Assembly: GCA_965216695.1 (NCBI GenBank)
Contig: OZ244212.1
Span: 930,001 to 994,000 of the forward strand
Length of the DNA stretch: 64,000 nt
Direction: 5' to 3'
Source of the DNA: G965216695 sp965216695
GTDB taxonomy: Bacteria; Pseudomonadota; Gammaproteobacteria; Pseudomonadales; Azotimanducaceae
Shown: positions 1 to 8,654 of the stretch, piece by piece
Layout: the number at the start of each line of letters is the position of its first letter
How positions within the stretch are numbered: the stretch's first letter is position 1
Notes under the pieces: model-generated
The model's input: the letters and a program-made list of their open reading frames with translations, nothing else
The model's database searches: none
What the model was told of the DNA's origin: nothing
Position numbers and translations under genes: made by a program

Positions 1-1
1 C

Positions 2-451
2 ATGCAGAACACGTACCGCCGGATGCTGAACGAACCGACAGCACAGCGCCAGATCGCACGAATATTCGAACGCCTGAGTTCGGGCGCATGCCCGACGATG
101 CTCGTACACTGCAGTGGCGGGAAGGACCGCACCGGCGTCATTGCCGCACTCATTCAGCTGCTGCTGGGCGTATCGTTGAATGACGTAATGGACGATTTTA
201 TGCTCACCACGCGCTACTACGACGCCGAAGCGCTGCTGCACGAACGGGCGCAACAGGTGCTGGAAACCACCGAAATCGACATGAGCCGCGAGGCGTTACT
301 GCCCGTTTTCACTGTACTACCGGACTACCTCACGGCAGCGCTCGACGAGTTGCACACCCTTGCGCCCGATGTCGAAAGTTACCTGAACGACGTAGTTGGT
401 GTGCCCCGGGGCGCGCTGGCACAACTGCGCGCCGACCTCGTGGAGTTCTAG
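2..451 (+). CDS. Tyrosine phosphatase (SIW14/Y_phosphatase3-like), 5' end outside the window
   Basis: The 149 visible residues carry the signature P-loop HCSGGKDRTG (residues 36-45). This is the cysteine/arginine active site of protein-tyrosine/dual-specificity phosphatases of the bacterial Y_phosphatase3 type; Cys37 would be the nucleophile and Arg43 binds phosphate. These proteins normally have about 100 further residues before the loop, so the gene almost certainly begins upstream of base 1 and the Met at position 2 is probably internal. The helical C-terminal part after the loop is complete and ends at a TAG. The gene converges on the SDR gene with a short tandem repeat between them. The family call is firm; the substrate (phosphoprotein, phosphoinositide or nucleotide) is unknown. 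Confidence 0.85.
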   Translation: MQNTYRRMLNEPTAQRQIARIFERLSSGACPTMLVHCSGGKDRTGVIAALIQLLLGVSLNDVMDDFMLTTRYYDAEALLHERAQQVLETTEIDMSREALLPVFTVLPDYLTAALDELHTLAPDVESYLNDVVGVPRGALAQLRADLVEF

Positions 452-464
452 CACCGCCACATAC

Positions 465-516
465 CAGCTACTTCAGCTACTTCAGCTACTTCAGCTACTT
501 CAGCTACTTCAGCTAC
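465..516. repeat. 9-bp tandem repeat, about 5.8 copies
   Basis: The unit cagctactt is repeated perfectly five times from 465 to 509 and partly once more to 516. It fills the space between two convergent genes. The stop codon of the minus-strand SDR gene (513-515) lies in the last partial unit, so copy-number changes would not alter either protein. There are no spacers, so this is not CRISPR. Confidence 0.95.
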
Positions 517-1415
517 CGCGACGCGCCTTTTTCCGCCAAGCGCTTGTTCATCCAGGACCAGCCTTCTTGCGCGGTCGACATATCCAATAGCTGGTCTTTC
601 TGCGCGAGCAGATCTTCGTAGGTCACTTCAGACCCGAAATTCAATTCTTCGTTGTTAAAAATCGCGCACGTAGAGAAACGGCCGTTACCTGCGAGAATGA
701 CTTTACCGGTCGGCGCGTCGTCACTGCACATCAGCAGAACCGCCGGGGTAACGAGTTTGGGATGCCGCATCGGATCCGGGTTGTCGAGATCCTCGTCGCG
801 CCCAGGAATCGTATTGATCAAACGGGTGGCTGCAGCCGGGCCGAGGCAGTTCACCCGGATGTTCTTCGAACGCCCTTCCTTTTCAAGCACGTTCATTAAA
901 CCCAGCATACCCATTTTGGCCGCACCGTAGTTGGCCTGCCCGAAGTTTCCGAAAATACCGGACGTGGAACTGGTGAGCACGATGCGACCGTAATTCTGCT
1001 CATACATCAATGGCCACGCGGCATGTGTTACGTACGCGCTGCCATTGAGATGCACGTCCATCACCATGTCCCAATCGTCCAACGGCATCTTCTTGAAACT
1101 CTTGTCCCGCAAAATGCCGGCATTGTTCACCAGAACGTGAACTGTGCCGAACGCGTTCACTGCGTCGTCGATAATCGATTGCGCACCTTCGCGCGTCGAG
1201 ACGGACGCCTTGTTCGCAATTGCAGTACCGCCGGCCGCGCGAATCTCATCGACGACCGCATCGGCCATGTCGCTGGAACCCCGGCCGTCGCCACTGCCCC
1301 CTAGGTCGTTGACGACCACCTTGGCACCACGCGCTGCAAACTCGAGCGCGTGCGCCTTTCCCAAACCTCCGCCGGCACCGGTAACGACTACGACCTTATC
1401 CTGAAACTCGCTCAC
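513..1415 (-). CDS. Short-chain dehydrogenase, MFE-2-like (3R)-hydroxyacyl-CoA dehydrogenase
   Basis: This NAD(P)-dependent oxidoreductase has the Rossmann motif TGAGGGLG (residues 12-19), NNAG (97-100), the catalytic serine pair at 149/150, and Tyr163/Lys167 in YGAAK. The stretch VVVNDLGGSGDGRGSS is typical of the dehydrogenase domain of peroxisomal multifunctional enzyme type 2 and its bacterial relatives. That points to oxidation of 3-hydroxyacyl-CoA or hydroxysteroid substrates in the cytoplasm. The frame is open up to 1544, but the upstream residues do not look like SDR sequence. I prefer the GTG at 1415, which has a GGGAG ribosome-binding site about 9 bases upstream. It is divergent from a second SDR gene. 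Exact substrate is inferred only. Confidence 0.85.
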   Translation of the reverse strand: MSEFQDKVVVVTGAGGGLGKAHALEFAARGAKVVVNDLGGSGDGRGSSDMADAVVDEIRAAGGTAIANKASVSTREGAQSIIDDAVNAFGTVHVLVNNAGILRDKSFKKMPLDDWDMVMDVHLNGSAYVTHAAWPLMYEQNYGRIVLTSSTSGIFGNFGQANYGAAKMGMLGLMNVLEKEGRSKNIRVNCLGPAAATRLINTIPGRDEDLDNPDPMRHPKLVTPAVLLMCSDDAPTGKVILAGNGRFSTCAIFNNEELNFGSEVTYEDLLAQKDQLLDMSTAQEGWSWMNKRLAEKGASR

Positions 1416-1567
1416 CCTCACGCACTCCCAATAGGCTGCCCAAATTGGACTATAGAAAGTTTCAAATACACGAACAAGCATGCATCGCAGCAGTCGCCGG
1501 ATTCTTTGCGCGCCCTCGGCAAAGCTGCTCCAATAGTCCGGCAATACAGAACTTTTAGGGGAACGAG

Positions 1568-2386
1568 ATGACAGCTACGGTGAATCCGGACGGAATACTG
1601 GCGGGGAAAGTCGCTGTGGTTACCGGCGCGAGCCGCGGTATTGGTGCCGCAATCGCCTACCGCTACGCGCAGGATGGCGCAAAGGTAGTTGTGTCTGCGC
1701 GAACGCTGAACGATGGTGACCATGTGCTGGAAGGCGGAATCAACACGGTCGCATCCGTGATCCGTGATGCTGGCGGACAGGCGCATGCGTTACGCGCGGA
1801 CCTCAACCTGGCGGACCATCGGCAAAAACTGATCGAGGAATCGGAAAGCACGTTCGGACCTGTAGACATACTGGTGAACAACGGCGCAGTCACCTACTAC
1901 GCGCCCGTCCACGAGTTCACCGAAAAACGTTACCGTCTAATGATGGAGGTACAGGTCTACGCCGCGTTCCACCTGTCGCAGCTCGTGCTGCCCGGCATGA
2001 TCGAACGTCGGTCCGGTCGCATTCTCAATATCTCTTCGCATGCCGCAATCCATCCCGCAAAAGATTCCGGCGGTCGCGGCGGTACGGTGTACGGTATGTG
2101 CAAGGCGGCGCTCGAACGCTTCACCACTGGACTGGCGGCAGAAGTGTACGAACACAACATTGGCGTCAACGTAATCTCCCCCGGTCTGATCGCAACGCCC
2201 GGCGCGCTGTACCACAATCTGGTGAACGACGAAACAAAGGACTGGGTTATACCCAAGGAACATATGTCCGAGTCGTGTCTGCATCTGGTAAGTGGGGACG
2301 CAAAGGCGCGCACCGGCCAGGTGACGTATGCGGCAGACATCATGTCTGAATTCAACTTGGAGCCCGCGGAGCTGCTCGCCGGTTAG
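1568..2386 (+). CDS. Short-chain dehydrogenase/reductase
   Basis: This 272-residue classical SDR has the cofactor motif TGASRGIG at residues 19-26, NNGA at 104-107, catalytic Ser157, and Tyr175/Lys179 in YGMCK. The start ATG follows a good ribosome-binding site (aggggaacgag). An insertion after the serine (HPAKDSGGRGG) shapes the substrate pocket. It is transcribed away from the MFE-2-like SDR, and the two probably share a promoter region (1416-1567) and a lipid or terpenoid/steroid pathway. Cytoplasmic and NAD(P)-dependent by family; substrate unknown. Confidence 0.88.
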   Translation: MTATVNPDGILAGKVAVVTGASRGIGAAIAYRYAQDGAKVVVSARTLNDGDHVLEGGINTVASVIRDAGGQAHALRADLNLADHRQKLIEESESTFGPVDILVNNGAVTYYAPVHEFTEKRYRLMMEVQVYAAFHLSQLVLPGMIERRSGRILNISSHAAIHPAKDSGGRGGTVYGMCKAALERFTTGLAAEVYEHNIGVNVISPGLIATPGALYHNLVNDETKDWVIPKEHMSESCLHLVSGDAKARTGQVTYAADIMSEFNLEPAELLAG

Positions 2387-2412
2387 ACGAGGAGCGCACG
2401 CATATCTGTCTG

Positions 2413-3450
2413 CTAAACGGCGGCCTGCAGCGTGAGGATCACCTCCCGAAGCACCCCCTCATCCATTGGCGACTCGACCGGTATGCTGACTTCGACCCTC
2501 TGGATCAATCCTCCGTAACGCCTCAGAAGGGCGTCGGCCAGATCATCGTAGCGCGCAACCACAACCCAGCGGTTCAGCATATCGTCGTTAACGTAGGCTG
2601 CCATATCCGACCAGCGTTGAGTTCTTGCAAGTTCCGATAGAGGTTCGCAAACTGCATCCTGTCCCACCGCCTGAAACGCTTTTCGATAGGCTGGTGTGGC
2701 GGCATAGAACGCAAGACGCCGCCTCGCTACCTCCCGGCGTTCGCTGAGCGTCGAGTCGTCGGCCGCAGTCGCAATCAACGGCTTCAAAGCCACCTCAAAC
2801 CCCGGCCGGTTGCCAATCCGAGGTAGAACCGTATCGCGTATGTAGTCGGCGCTGCAGACCGGATGCAGTCGCACACCATCTGCGACCTCCGCAGCAACCT
2901 GGCACATGTAGGGATTTACGGCCGCAACGAACACGGGGATGTGCGGATGCTCGATCGGTGCCGGCGTGAATAGCGGAACGTTCAGGTTCAACTGATAGTG
3001 CGCGCTGTCGTACTCCACGGGCGTTTGCGACTGCCACGCGTGCCACAGCGCGCGCAACGCACCGACGTAACTTCGCATCCAGGGTCCGGGCGCTTGCCAG
3101 CGTATGCCGAAGCGGCGCTGCATATGCCCCCGAACCTGCGAGCCGAGACCCAGTTCGAACCGCCCGCCGGAAATCGACTGCAACGTCCACGCGGCCTGCG
3201 CAACGACGAACGGCGAACGCGCGAATGCAATCGCGACCGACGTTCCGAGACGCACCCTCGACGTCGCCCGGCTTGCCAACGCGAGCACCTGAAATGGGTC
3301 CTGTTTGGTTTCCTCCATAAGCAACGCGTAATACCCCAGCCGGTCCACGCAGGCCGCATCCGCCTCCACGTCACTGAGGTTGTACGGCTGTTCAGGTGCT
3401 TCGAGGCCAGGATCGAGCTTACCCAGCGGTAGTAACGTTTCGGCCTTCAT
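2413..3450 (-). CDS. LLM-class flavin-dependent oxidoreductase (MSMEG_2256-like)
   Basis: This is a luciferase-like monooxygenase (TIM barrel, reduced flavin or F420 cofactor) of about 345 residues. Visible family blocks include RVRLGTSVAIAFARSPFVVA, the SGGRFELGLGSQ turn, and a C-terminal region typical of the TIGR03617 (MSMEG_2256) group. Two ATGs stand side by side at 3453 and 3450; the GAGAGG ribosome-binding site is better spaced for 3450. It is divergent from the HTH regulator at 3540, which may control it. These enzymes oxidise hydrophobic ketones, sulfonates or alcohols; this one's substrate is not readable. Whether the host makes F420 cannot be seen here. Confidence 0.82.
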   Translation of the reverse strand: MKAETLLPLGKLDPGLEAPEQPYNLSDVEADAACVDRLGYYALLMEETKQDPFQVLALASRATSRVRLGTSVAIAFARSPFVVAQAAWTLQSISGGRFELGLGSQVRGHMQRRFGIRWQAPGPWMRSYVGALRALWHAWQSQTPVEYDSAHYQLNLNVPLFTPAPIEHPHIPVFVAAVNPYMCQVAAEVADGVRLHPVCSADYIRDTVLPRIGNRPGFEVALKPLIATAADDSTLSERREVARRRLAFYAATPAYRKAFQAVGQDAVCEPLSELARTQRWSDMAAYVNDDMLNRWVVVARYDDLADALLRRYGGLIQRVEVSIPVESPMDEGVLREVILTLQAAV

Positions 3451-3505
3451 CATTTCCTCTCTCGGTTCGAAAACAGAATAACGTATCGCTGGCGATCTTC
3501 TTTAT

Positions 3506-3533
3506 TTGACAAATTTATTTTTTCCAATACTAT
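3506..3533 (+). promoter_or_regulatory. Sigma-70-type promoter for a leaderless HTH gene
   Basis: A consensus -35 box TTGACA (3506-3511), a 16-bp AT-rich spacer and a -10 box TACTAT (3528-3533) stand immediately before the ATG at 3540. Transcription would start at or within a base or two of the A of the start codon, and no ribosome-binding site is present, so the mRNA is probably leaderless. Confidence 0.6.
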
Positions 3534-3539
3534 GGCTTC

Positions 3540-4121
3540 ATGACCAGCTACAAGATCATCGAGAACTCGGAGCTATCGGCGCTTGCATCCCCGTTGCGTC
3601 AACGGCTACTTGACGCACTGACGACCGAAGATTCCGCCAGCGGCCTGGCACGACGTTTCGACATGTCGCGCCAGCGTATCGGCTACCACATGCGCGATCT
3701 CGAAAAAGCCGGTTGCATCGAGGCGGTTGGTACCCGACAACAGCGGGGCCTTACAGAGAAACTTTATCGCGCGAGACCCATCGCCTTTGTCCATTCACCG
3801 CCAGGTATTGACACCAAAAGCCTGCGCAAACGAGACCGCTTCTCGTGGGCAGCTCTGGTCAATCTGCTGGCCCGCTCATTGGGCGATCTCATCACACTCC
3901 GCCGCAACGCGGATAAGGCCAGTAAACGTTTGGCAACCCTTGCGCTCGAAGCCGATCTGAATTTCGAAAGTCCCGGCGCGCGTATGGCGTTTACCGAAGA
4001 TCTTCTGGACGCGGTAGAAACCGTACTTAGCCGACACGAGACCCCCGCGAGCGAAAAATCACGGCATTTCCGTCTGGTGCTCGGCGCTTATCCCTCAATC
4101 ACCAGGGAGGTTCATCAATGA
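3540..4121 (+). CDS. ArsR-like helix-turn-helix transcriptional regulator
   Basis: This 193-residue protein has a winged helix-turn-helix in its first 90 residues (LASPLRQRLLDALTTEDSAS, then RFDMSRQRIGYHMRDLEKAG), followed by a helical C-terminal part that probably dimerises. It resembles the HTH_20/ArsR proteins that are commonly coupled to an SRPBCC (AHSA1) gene. Here the stop codon overlaps the start of that SRPBCC gene by four bases (ATGA), so the two are co-translated. It is divergent from the LLM oxidoreductase. No cysteine metal site is seen, so the ligand is probably organic. It probably acts as an autoregulator of its own operon and perhaps of the LLM gene (inference). Confidence 0.82.
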   Translation: MTSYKIIENSELSALASPLRQRLLDALTTEDSASGLARRFDMSRQRIGYHMRDLEKAGCIEAVGTRQQRGLTEKLYRARPIAFVHSPPGIDTKSLRKRDRFSWAALVNLLARSLGDLITLRRNADKASKRLATLALEADLNFESPGARMAFTEDLLDAVETVLSRHETPASEKSRHFRLVLGAYPSITREVHQ

Positions 4122-4915
4122 CCAACAAAACGCGCACCATCGAGCGTGATTTGGTGATCGACGCAGACCCGGCGACGGTATGGCGCACGATCACAAGCGC
4201 AGAAGAAATCGGACGTTGGTTTGCTCCATTCGCAGACAGCGTCACCGGCGTCGGAGGCCACATCGACCTCTCCTGGATGGAGGGAGAATCCTTGAGCCGC
4301 TGTCACATCACCGAGTGGAACCCACCCGAGCGCCTGCGCATGAGCTGGCGCGACGCGCCGGGCGGCACCCACGAGCTGCCGGTGGAGATCACGCTCGAAT
4401 CCCGAGGCGGTTCCACCTTCCTACGCCTGGTGCACTCCGGGTTTTTGAGCGACGCGAGCTGGGACGACGAATTCGACAGCCACGCGCGCGGCTGGACCTA
4501 TGAATTGCGGTCGTTGAAGTACTACATAGAAGAGCATCTTGGACGCGACCGGCGATTCACATGCAAGCGTTATCGACTGGAGGGTGATCCCGCGGTCCAT
4601 TGGCGCGAACTCGTCGGGCCGAGCGGCGCATTTGGTGTCGCTTTGGATGGTCTGGCGGAAGGCGCCGATTTCCTCCTCGATCTACCCACCGGAGAACTCA
4701 CCCGCGCCAACCTCGTTCTTGCTCTGAAAGACCGGGATTTTGTTGCCACCGCAGCCGCACTCCAGGGGGGTATCTTTCGACTTGCTCTTGAGTTTTTCAC
4801 CGGGACCCCTGAAATCTGGGTGTGGGCGTTCAGCTGGCAACACAGCGAAGAGGATCTGAAAACATTGATGACGCCAATCTACGCAGCGATCGAGTCGAGA
4901 CTTCGCGCAGGTTGA
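4118..4915 (+). CDS. SRPBCC (AHSA1/START-like) domain protein
   Basis: The first ~150 of 265 residues form a Bet v1/AHSA1-like ligand-binding fold: an ERDLVIDADPATVWRTITSA start, then EIGRWFAP and WMEGE, a strand pattern ending in LRLVHSGF, and a long C-terminal helix. About 110 further residues follow that I do not recognise. Such proteins bind hydrophobic ligands in a deep cavity. It is translationally coupled to the ArsR-like regulator just upstream, an arrangement seen in many bacteria, so it may present or sequester the regulator's ligand. The start is supported by agggagg upstream. Confidence 0.8.
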   Translation: MTNKTRTIERDLVIDADPATVWRTITSAEEIGRWFAPFADSVTGVGGHIDLSWMEGESLSRCHITEWNPPERLRMSWRDAPGGTHELPVEITLESRGGSTFLRLVHSGFLSDASWDDEFDSHARGWTYELRSLKYYIEEHLGRDRRFTCKRYRLEGDPAVHWRELVGPSGAFGVALDGLAEGADFLLDLPTGELTRANLVLALKDRDFVATAAALQGGIFRLALEFFTGTPEIWVWAFSWQHSEEDLKTLMTPIYAAIESRLRAG

Positions 4916-4932
4916 ATTCGAGCGGAACACCC

Positions 4933-4950
4933 CCTGCGTGACAGCGCAGG
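4933..4950 (+). terminator. Small hairpin after the SRPBCC gene
   Basis: A 6-bp perfect stem (CCTGCG/CGCAGG) with a six-base loop lies 17 bases after the SRPBCC stop. No T-tract follows, so intrinsic termination is doubtful. Confidence 0.25.
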
Positions 4951-5031
4951 CAAAATCAGTGACCGAACATAGGCTCCAAGGCATACTTCCCTCGTTCACC
5001 GATTATGCATGCTGCACAGGCGCCCCATTCC

Positions 5032-5589
5032 ATGAAACCCGCAATCGTGTTCGTCGATCTCCTGGAGGATTTCTTCAAAGATCCGCCGTTGAGCCATGCG
5101 AGGGCGGAGATATCCCGTTCCGCCAACGACCTCGCCGCCTTCGCCCGCACGCAGGAGTGGCCGGTAGTTTGGGTACGCCAGGAGTTCGAAGCGGACCTCA
5201 GCGATGCGTTTACATCGATGCGAGACCGAAACATTCACATAACGATCAAAGACACTTCCGGGTGCCAACTTATCTCAGAGATCGAAAAGCAAGCCGACGA
5301 TCTGGACGTCGTTAAAAAACGCTACAGCGCCTTCTTCGGAACCCAGTTGAATGAACTGTTGCGACAGCACCAAAGTTCACACGTGATTATCGGCGGTGTA
5401 AACACGCATGCGTGCGTCCGCGCCTCAGCGATCGATGCGTTTCAGTTGGACTACCGCGTGATTTTAGCCACAGATACAATTGCTTCGTACGACAGCCAGT
5501 ACCACGCGGACTCGCTCCGTTATCTCACGCAATCGATTGGTACGGCCATGTCAAACGATGAGATTCGAGCGGCCTCGAGAGCCTCGTAA
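5032..5589 (+). CDS. Isochorismatase-family cysteine hydrolase
   Basis: This 185-residue hydrolase of the isochorismatase/nicotinamidase fold shows the full catalytic triad: Asp9 (VFVDLLEDFF), Lys95 (VVKKRYSAFFGT) and Cys128 (GVNTHACVRAS). An in-frame ATG nine codons upstream (5005) is possible. I chose 5032 because the family begins directly with the first strand. It sits alone between the SRPBCC gene and the convergent secretion operon. Family members cleave amides or vinyl ethers such as nicotinamide, ureidoacrylate or isochorismate; the substrate cannot be decided here. Confidence 0.85.
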   Translation: MKPAIVFVDLLEDFFKDPPLSHARAEISRSANDLAAFARTQEWPVVWVRQEFEADLSDAFTSMRDRNIHITIKDTSGCQLISEIEKQADDLDVVKKRYSAFFGTQLNELLRQHQSSHVIIGGVNTHACVRASAIDAFQLDYRVILATDTIASYDSQYHADSLRYLTQSIGTAMSNDEIRAASRAS

Positions 5590-5641
5590 CCTGGACGCGT
5601 TGAGCGTTCATGCTGGGGAGCAAGACGCACCGCGCGAATCG

Positions 5642-6865
5642 TTACCGCTCCCCAAACGACTCGCTCACCGTCTTGCGCAGCGGCTTCAACAATACATCCA
5701 TTAGAGACCGCCGACCCGTACGGATATCTACCTGTACCGTCATACCCGGAACCAGCTCGAGCTCGCGACCCGTGCTGGTGCGCACCGGTGTCGCATCGGG
5801 TTTGATGTGAACGCGGTAGTACACCGCCGTACCGTTCGCCGCTTCCTCCTTGAGTGTGTCGGCGCTCACATAGGTAACAGTACCGGACACGGTGCCGTAG
5901 ACCGTGTAGTCGAACGGATCAAAGCGCATGTTTGCGTTAAGCCCGGGGGCTACCTCCGCGATATCGGACGGACGCACCCGAGACTCGATCAGCAACTCGT
6001 CATCGAGCGGTACAATCTGCATGAGTTCTTCACCGGGCGCCAGCACTCCGCCCACCGTGGTAACCCGGATGTTCTTGACGATGCCCGGTACTAACGCGGT
6101 GAACACGCTGTTGTGCTGCTCTTGCTCGCGGCGAATCAGTTGCTGTTCATTCTGCGCAATCGCGTCCTCGGTTTCAGTGAGGGCGGCCCTCGCCTCCTCC
6201 AGAAAACGATTCCGCCGGTTCACCAACCGGGCATCTGCTTCGTTGTGGGCGCGCTCGGCGCGCAGCAGCTCCGAACCGCTGGCGTCGCCTTTGCGTTGTA
6301 ATTCCTGCACCAGCGACAATTCGCGCTGCGCTAGTTGTAGCGCGACTTTCAGTGTACGCAGTTCTTCGGACAATCCCGTGCGGCGTTGTCGAAACAATGC
6401 TTCCTCGACACGCGTTGTTTCCGGCGCCGCGGCTACGAGGTCCTGTGAGAATTCGAGCGTCTCACCCCCAACAACCTCGGTACGCAGTCGCGCAGCTTTC
6501 GCCTCGAGCGCGAACAGGCGCGCGCGAATCTCGCCGACGGACGATGCAAAACGCGTCTGATCCAGCCGCGCGAGCAACTGACCCGGTTCTACGCGGTCGC
6601 CTTCGCGCACCGCGAGCTCGCTGAGCACGCCACCGTCCACCGACTGAATGATCTGTACACGACTTCCGGTAATCACTTCGCCGCTGGCCCGCGCCACCTG
6701 GTCGATCCGAAACACCCAGCTCCAAATGACGAACGCCGCAACGCCCAGCGCAATCGTCGTCAACAGCACGCGATAGCGTCCCTGATGTGCGCGCTGCAGG
6801 CGAGCCGCCCAGCGCTCCGCCCGCGCATCGCGCGGATGCACGTCCGCCACACCGTCAGCCGGCAT
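5642..6865 (-). CDS. Type I secretion periplasmic adaptor, HlyD family
   Basis: This 407-residue membrane fusion protein links the inner-membrane ABC exporter to TolC. It has a short cytoplasmic tail, one membrane span near residues 30-50 (LLTTIALGVAAFVIWSWVF), a biotinyl-lipoyl half (SVDGGVLSELAVREGDRVEPGQ cut by a long coiled coil rich in R, E and Q), the second lipoyl half (VPGIVKNIRV), and a beta-barrel C-terminus with the HlyD signature ELVPGMTVQVDIRTG. I start at the ATG at 6865, which overlaps the ABC gene's end by 11 bases; the 26 residues upstream look non-coding. It is the last gene of the T1SS operon. Confidence 0.92.
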   Translation of the reverse strand: MPADGVADVHPRDARAERWAARLQRAHQGRYRVLLTTIALGVAAFVIWSWVFRIDQVARASGEVITGSRVQIIQSVDGGVLSELAVREGDRVEPGQLLARLDQTRFASSVGEIRARLFALEAKAARLRTEVVGGETLEFSQDLVAAAPETTRVEEALFRQRRTGLSEELRTLKVALQLAQRELSLVQELQRKGDASGSELLRAERAHNEADARLVNRRNRFLEEARAALTETEDAIAQNEQQLIRREQEQHNSVFTALVPGIVKNIRVTTVGGVLAPGEELMQIVPLDDELLIESRVRPSDIAEVAPGLNANMRFDPFDYTVYGTVSGTVTYVSADTLKEEAANGTAVYYRVHIKPDATPVRTSTGRELELVPGMTVQVDIRTGRRSLMDVLLKPLRKTVSESFGER

Positions 6866-8654
6866 CGGCCTTTCCCGTTTGAGCGCCGGGAGACGGCGAA
6901 GTTCTGGGGGCAAGGCGTGGCAACAGGGCTTCCGGCGCACCATCGCGTTCGAGTCTGCCGCCGTTGAGCACCAGAACCCTATTCGCCAGCCGACTCGCCA
7001 GCACAGGCCGGTGCGTACTCACCACCAGAATGTCGTCCGAGCGAAGCGCTCGGTCGAGCGTCTGCCACACACGCTCCTCCACCTCACGATCCAGAGCAGC
7101 GGTAGGTTCGTCGAGCAGCCATACGCGCGGTTCACGGAGAAAGATCCGTCCAAGCGCAACGAGTTGACGTTGACCGCCGGACAGCCCGGAACCGCCTTCA
7201 CTGATCGGACGCTCCATGCCGAGCGTACTGCCGGCCGCGATTGCATCGATCCCGAGTTGCTCGCTCACTTCGAGCACGCGGTCGTCGCTCGCCGAGCCCG
7301 TTAAACTGAGGTTACTGCGCAACGTACCCCGGAAGAGTTGCACCGACTGCGGCAGATACCCGATGTGCGCGGCGACGTGCTCTGGATCGAGTTCCCACAG
7401 ATCCGCCGCACCGAGCCGCACGCGCCCATTGCCCGGCCGGTAGAGCCCGGCCAGAATCTTCAGCAGTGTCGACTTGCCGGACCCAACCGGACCCAGCAAC
7501 AGCACCCGGTCTCCCGGCGCCAGTTCGAGGTGATCGATATCCAGTTGCGCCACCGGCGCTCCGGGGTACGTAAAACGCACCTGTTCGAGCGTCAGCCGTT
7601 CGGGCCTCGGCGCGGGTTGCAGCAGCACCTGCTCCGGGCGCCGTTGCGTGGGCTGAGCAAGGACCGCCTGAACGAGTTCGAGCGCTTGCCGGACGTGCTG
7701 CCATTGCACGAGGTACTGCACACTTTGTGCAACAGGCGCGATGATCCGCCCGCCTAAAATCGTGCACGCGATCAGGCCCCCCATCGTCAGTCGCCCGGCT
7801 TCAATCTGCCAAACCCCGACAACCACAGCACTCACATACGCAAGTATCGAGAAGCTGGTAATGGTTACGCCGGCCAGGCTGCTGAGCGCACGGTGTTGAA
7901 TGCCGAAACGATTGATGCTGCCGGTCAGCGCCTGCCACTCGCCCGCGAACTGCTCGCCCGCATGGTTGGCGCGAATCGACTCCGCGCCGCGAATGCTGTC
8001 TACCAACAAGCCCTGTCGTTCGTTTATGCGCGACAGCTGCTGTCGAAACAGCTCCTTCAGACGCCACTGAATAATCCCGCCGAGGATCAGCGCACAAGGC
8101 AACAACAACGCGTAAACCCAGGCCACCGGCCCGCCGAGCAGACCAATGAACCCAAGAAACAGCAAAACAAACGGCAGATCCACCAACGCGAAGACCACCG
8201 TCGCCGAGAAGAATTGGCGCACGGCATCAAGGCTCGACACCTGTGCAGCAAGCGTGCCGAGGCGCCGCGGTTGGGCATCGAGTTGAAGGTTGAGCAGATG
8301 ATTGAACACGCGTTGCGAAACACGCCGATCGACGGCGCTGGCCAGGCTGTCGAGAATGCGCGCGCGAATGATCTTCAGCGTCCAGTCGAGGACGATCACA
8401 ATCGCCATGCCAGCAGCCAGCGCAGTGAGCGTGGCGTACGCAAGCGTCGGTACCACGCGATCGTACACCTGCATTGCGAACAACGACGTCGCCACGGCGA
8501 TGAAGTTGATCAATAGTGTGGCCACCACAATCTGCCACAACCAACCTCGCTCGCGGAACAGCTCCTGCCAGACCATGCCGGATGCGCTGACGGAATCGGT
8601 CCGCGACTCGGTGGCGTCGTTGGGAACGTTGGCGGTGGACTGGTTTTCAGTCAT
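6855..8654 (-). CDS. Type I secretion ABC transporter (permease-ATPase, LapB-like)
   Basis: This 599-residue half transporter energises export of the adhesin across both membranes. After a short N-terminus without a C39 peptidase domain come six hydrophobic helices (first near LLINFIAVATSLFAMQVYDRV, a hallmark of LapB/RTX exporters). The ATPase domain has Walker A GPVGSGKST near residue 388, signature LSGGQ near 488, Walker B VWLLDEP near 510 and the H-loop STHR. Lack of a cysteine peptidase fits a large cargo with a C-terminal signal rather than a double-glycine leader. The ATG at 8654 overlaps the tolC-like gene's stop by 8 bases; the 17 residues upstream are not needed. Confidence 0.92.
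   Translation of the reverse strand: MTENQSTANVPNDATESRTDSVSASGMVWQELFRERGWLWQIVVATLLINFIAVATSLFAMQVYDRVVPTLAYATLTALAAGMAIVIVLDWTLKIIRARILDSLASAVDRRVSQRVFNHLLNLQLDAQPRRLGTLAAQVSSLDAVRQFFSATVVFALVDLPFVLLFLGFIGLLGGPVAWVYALLLPCALILGGIIQWRLKELFRQQLSRINERQGLLVDSIRGAESIRANHAGEQFAGEWQALTGSINRFGIQHRALSSLAGVTITSFSILAYVSAVVVGVWQIEAGRLTMGGLIACTILGGRIIAPVAQSVQYLVQWQHVRQALELVQAVLAQPTQRRPEQVLLQPAPRPERLTLEQVRFTYPGAPVAQLDIDHLELAPGDRVLLLGPVGSGKSTLLKILAGLYRPGNGRVRLGAADLWELDPEHVAAHIGYLPQSVQLFRGTLRSNLSLTGSASDDRVLEVSEQLGIDAIAAGSTLGMERPISEGGSGLSGGQRQLVALGRIFLREPRVWLLDEPTAALDREVEERVWQTLDRALRSDDILVVSTHRPVLASRLANRVLVLNGGRLERDGAPEALLPRLAPRTSPSPGAQTGKADAG

Noticed and set aside
465..516. CRISPR-like array
   Set aside because: The units are 9 bp, contiguous and without spacers, and no cas genes are present.
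4933..4950. A firm intrinsic terminator
   Set aside because: The stem is only 6 bp and is followed by caaaatc rather than a T-run; it is kept only as a low-confidence hairpin.
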